Shown: positions 3,448 through 5,703 of the stretch, in pieces
Layout of the letters: every line of letters begins with the position of its first letter
Position numbering within the stretch: position 1 is the first letter of the stretch
NCBI GenBank assembly: GCA_027858595.1
Contig: JAQICK010000041.1
Span: 1 to 5,703 of the forward strand
DNA: 5,703 nucleotides
Reading direction: 5' to 3'
Origin: Melioribacteraceae bacterium
GTDB taxonomy: Bacteria; Bacteroidota; Ignavibacteria; Ignavibacteriales; Melioribacteraceae
Notes under the pieces: model-generated
What the model was told of the DNA's origin: nothing
The model's database searches: none
The model's input: the letters and a program-made list of their open reading frames with translations, nothing else
Translations under genes and position numbers: made by a program

Positions 3448-5703
3448 TGCGACTTTTAAAAATTATTTTAAAATATTGTATTCTAATTTCTTTTCTCACA
3501 TCTCAATTTAGTTTTGCTTCTCAGCAACAATCAATACTAGAGCTAAAAGCTAAAATTGCTGGAAACACATTTCCACAACAGATATTTGAAGACTACGAAT
3601 TTTATATAATCAACAATAAAGTTGAATCCGATTCAGAACTAAATTTTCTTAAAAAATTAAATCCAACCTTTGAAACCAAATATTTACAAGGCTTAATTCT
3701 TTTTAGAAATAATAATTTTAATAAATCATTCAACATATTACTTAGCTTGCTGGATGGAACCCCCACACACTACCCGTATTACGATGTACTAATTAAAACA
3801 TCTAGAATTACTAAAAACGAATCCAAAATTGAAAATCAATTGGATAAAATAGAATCCCAAAAACACAAAAATTATTTGAAGGCACAACTTGCTTATCAAA
3901 AAGCAGAGTATAACGAAGCAAAAAATTTATTTAACAACGTTTTGAAATCAGATTCAACTTCATTTGATCCACTTTTTATGCAAGCATATTCTTATCGAAA
4001 TCTTGGTGATTATAAGACGGCATTAAAATATTTCAACAAGGCTTCGGACTTATTAAAAAAGAACGACCCCTTAATTACCAAGGTTACAATTGCAATTGGG
4101 TCACTATTCTATCTATCAGGCAACTACGACAAAGCGAATGAGCTATACAAACGCGGACTAAAAATTGCAACCGAAACTTCCTATAATACCGAAAAGGTTA
4201 AAGCAACACTTAACTTGGGAATGATTCGGGACTTGCAAGGAATTATTGATAAAGCTAGAATAAATTTTGAGGACGCTAGCAAATTAGCTTCTGAAATAGG
4301 CGACAAAGAATTGGAAGCTACTTCACTTACTGAATATGCCGTTTCATATACTTATACCGGCGAGAAAATAAAAGCTCGAGAAAAGTACGAGATGAGCCTC
4401 AATCTGTTTGAAGAATTAAAAAACAAAAACCGCTTTGCATCTACTGCAATTAATATTGGACATAGTTATTTAAATATTGCGAATTATAAAAGAGCCATTA
4501 AATATTATGAAATAGGATTAAGTGAGGCTGGCGAAAATGTTAGAACTAAAATGCTTGCTCTGCGTGGATTGGGTGATGTTTACACAAATCTCTCAGATTA
4601 TTCCAAGGCTCTTGATTATTATGCAAAAGCAAAAACAATAGCAAAGCAAATGAAGGATGTTCCAGCAGATGCAAAGATTAATATTGGGCTTGGAGTTTTG
4701 TATTACAATCTAAACATGCCACAAAAAGCACTGGAAATGTTGAAACAAAGTGAACGTAGTTTAATTGAATCTGAGAACCCCTATCTAAAATTAGAAATTG
4801 GACAAAAAATTGGGATAATATACAACTCGCTTGATTCACTCTCTCTTGCACAATCTTACTTAATTAATTCTTCAAATATGGCAAAAAGGTATGGCGATGT
4901 TTACTCTGAAATATTATCAAACACATTTCTAGCAGAGATCTTAATTAAGCAGAATGATGTTCCAGCAGCACTCTCGCTCTTGGATAAAACAATTGCAACC
5001 ACTAATTCTATTGGCTATAACCAATTACTTGGTGTTCAAAATTTATTAATGGGCGATATAAGTGGACTTAAATATAATAGAGTAAGCCAAATTAAATATG
5101 TTGAGAAAGCAAAATACCATGCTGATAAATCGAAAGATTTTAATGGGCTAATAAAAGCCAACCAGAAATTAGGTGAAATTTATGAACAGCAAAACGAATT
5201 TGAAAAAGCTGAAGAATACTATCACGCTGCAATAAATATAATTGATCTGAATTTCTATCGCCTTTTTACAAAAGCGGATATACAAATAAAATTCTTTGCA
5301 AATTATTATTCTGTTTATAATTCACTTTTTAATTTATATCTCTCTGAAAATAATTTTGATGCTGCTTTTGAAATACTTGAAAAATCTAAAGCAAAAAATA
5401 CTCGTCAGAACTTGGTTAATCATAAACTTGAGAACTCAGCTAAAAATGATGAGCTGTTAAAAATATATTATGATATTACATGGAAGCTGAACAGCGGTTT
5501 ATACAATGACGATGAATTAACATCTCTCATTAATCAATTTGAAGATGTAAAAGATTCCATCGTATTAACTAATCCATCAATGGAAAAACATTTAATTGGA
5601 AACAATCAATTTTCTATCAATGATATTCAACACAATTTTAAAAGTAACGAATATGTTATTAGTTACTTTGTTGGGAAAAAGGACATCTATGCTTTTCAAC
5701 TTT
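3447..5703 (+). CDS. Exported TPR-repeat protein entering a CHAT domain (3' end outside window)
   Basis: The frame is open from the ATG at 3447 to the right edge, 752 complete codons. The ATG overlaps the anti-sigma stop (TAATG, one base shared), which fixes the start and implies coupled translation. Residues 1-24 form a signal peptide, with Arg2 and Lys5, a hydrophobic core and S-F-A at 22-24 before Ser25, so the protein should reach the periplasm or beyond. From about 142 to 600 there are roughly a dozen TPR units of 34-40 residues, such as AYSYRNLGDYKTALKYFNKA (179-198) and LGDVYTNLSDYSKALDYYAK (376-395), with the longer spacing of Kinesin-light-chain-like TPRs. Then come AFEILEKSKAKNTRQNL (about 638-654) and, at the edge, NEYVISYFVGKKDIYAFQL (734-752). 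These are the typical lead-in and first strands of a CHAT domain, a caspase-like peptidase fold. The catalytic His and Cys would lie beyond the window, so activity cannot be judged. By context it is a candidate sensor or protease for the anti-sigma factor. Confidence 0.85.
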   Translation, partial: MRLLKIILKYCILISFLTSQFSFASQQQSILELKAKIAGNTFPQQIFEDYEFYIINNKVESDSELNFLKKLNPTFETKYLQGLILFRNNNFNKSFNILLSLLDGTPTHYPYYDVLIKTSRITKNESKIENQLDKIESQKHKNYLKAQLAYQKAEYNEAKNLFNNVLKSDSTSFDPLFMQAYSYRNLGDYKTALKYFNKASDLLKKNDPLITKVTIAIGSLFYLSGNYDKANELYKRGLKIATETSYNTEKVKATLNLGMIRDLQGIIDKARINFEDASKLASEIGDKELEATSLTEYAVSYTYTGEKIKAREKYEMSLNLFEELKNKNRFASTAINIGHSYLNIANYKRAIKYYEIGLSEAGENVRTKMLALRGLGDVYTNLSDYSKALDYYAKAKTIAKQMKDVPADAKINIGLGVLYYNLNMPQKALEMLKQSERSLIESENPYLKLEIGQKIGIIYNSLDSLSLAQSYLINSSNMAKRYGDVYSEILSNTFLAEILIKQNDVPAALSLLDKTIATTNSIGYNQLLGVQNLLMGDISGLKYNRVSQIKYVEKAKYHADKSKDFNGLIKANQKLGEIYEQQNEFEKAEEYYHAAINIIDLNFYRLFTKADIQIKFFANYYSVYNSLFNLYLSENNFDAAFEILEKSKAKNTRQNLVNHKLENSAKNDELLKIYYDITWKLNSGLYNDDELTSLINQFEDVKDSIVLTNPSMEKHLIGNNQFSINDIQHNFKSNEYVISYFVGKKDIYAFQL

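Noticed and set aside
3447..3518. Lipoprotein signal in the TPR-CHAT protein (Cys11)
   Set aside because: Cys11 sits in the middle of the hydrophobic core and is preceded by K-Y, not by a lipobox. The S-F-A site at residues 22-24 fits ordinary signal peptidase cleavage.

Overview
The window is AT-rich DNA, tightly packed with genes on the + strand, from what is probably a member of the Ignavibacteria or a nearby lineage of the Fibrobacteres-Chlorobi-Bacteroidetes (FCB) group. The main clue is the C-terminus of the protein ending at 1738. It is a textbook type A sorting domain of the type IX secretion system (T9SS), with the NYPNPFNPSTKI signature and a GVYFYEL...KKMSLLK end, in the form common in Ignavibacteria. 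The rest of the content also fits: an ECF sigma factor, a zinc-binding anti-sigma factor and a large exported TPR protein that is just entering a CHAT domain.

Layout. Positions 1-54 may hold the first codons of a divergent minus-strand gene (weak). Positions 55-196 are a promoter region. Positions 197-583 and 599-1738 are two reading frames in the same phase, separated by one TGA and five sense codons. The first carries the only signal peptide, the second carries the only T9SS tag, and each has one copy of a duplicated domain with a D-x-N-x-D-G-x-x-D loop. They look like one secreted-protein gene cut by a stop codon, or a pair that depends on readthrough or reinitiation. A strong intrinsic terminator at 1766-1800 closes this unit. 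A GTG-started ECF sigma factor follows (1852-2412), then a membrane anti-sigma factor with an external TPR domain (2473-3447). Overlapping the anti-sigma stop codon by one base is an exported TPR-CHAT protein that runs off the right edge (3447-5703).

The main discovery is a two-block element, AAATGTCCCTTT then AGACACTA(C/T)A. It occurs twice, just upstream of the T9SS cargo gene (118-150) and just upstream of the anti-sigma/CHAT pair (2412-2443), and nowhere else that I can see. It has the size, spacing and placement of an ECF promoter, and I infer that the sigma factor encoded between the two copies recognises it. The proposed circuit is as follows. The sigma factor is made from its own, different promoter. 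When released, it switches on its anti-sigma factor (negative feedback), the exported TPR-CHAT protein and the T9SS cargo. The anti-sigma TPR domain and the CHAT protein would share the periplasm, so the CHAT protein is a candidate sensor or protease acting on the anti-sigma factor. That last step is hypothesis only.

No RNA genes, CRISPR arrays, insertion sequences or stretches over 300 bases without a gene were seen.
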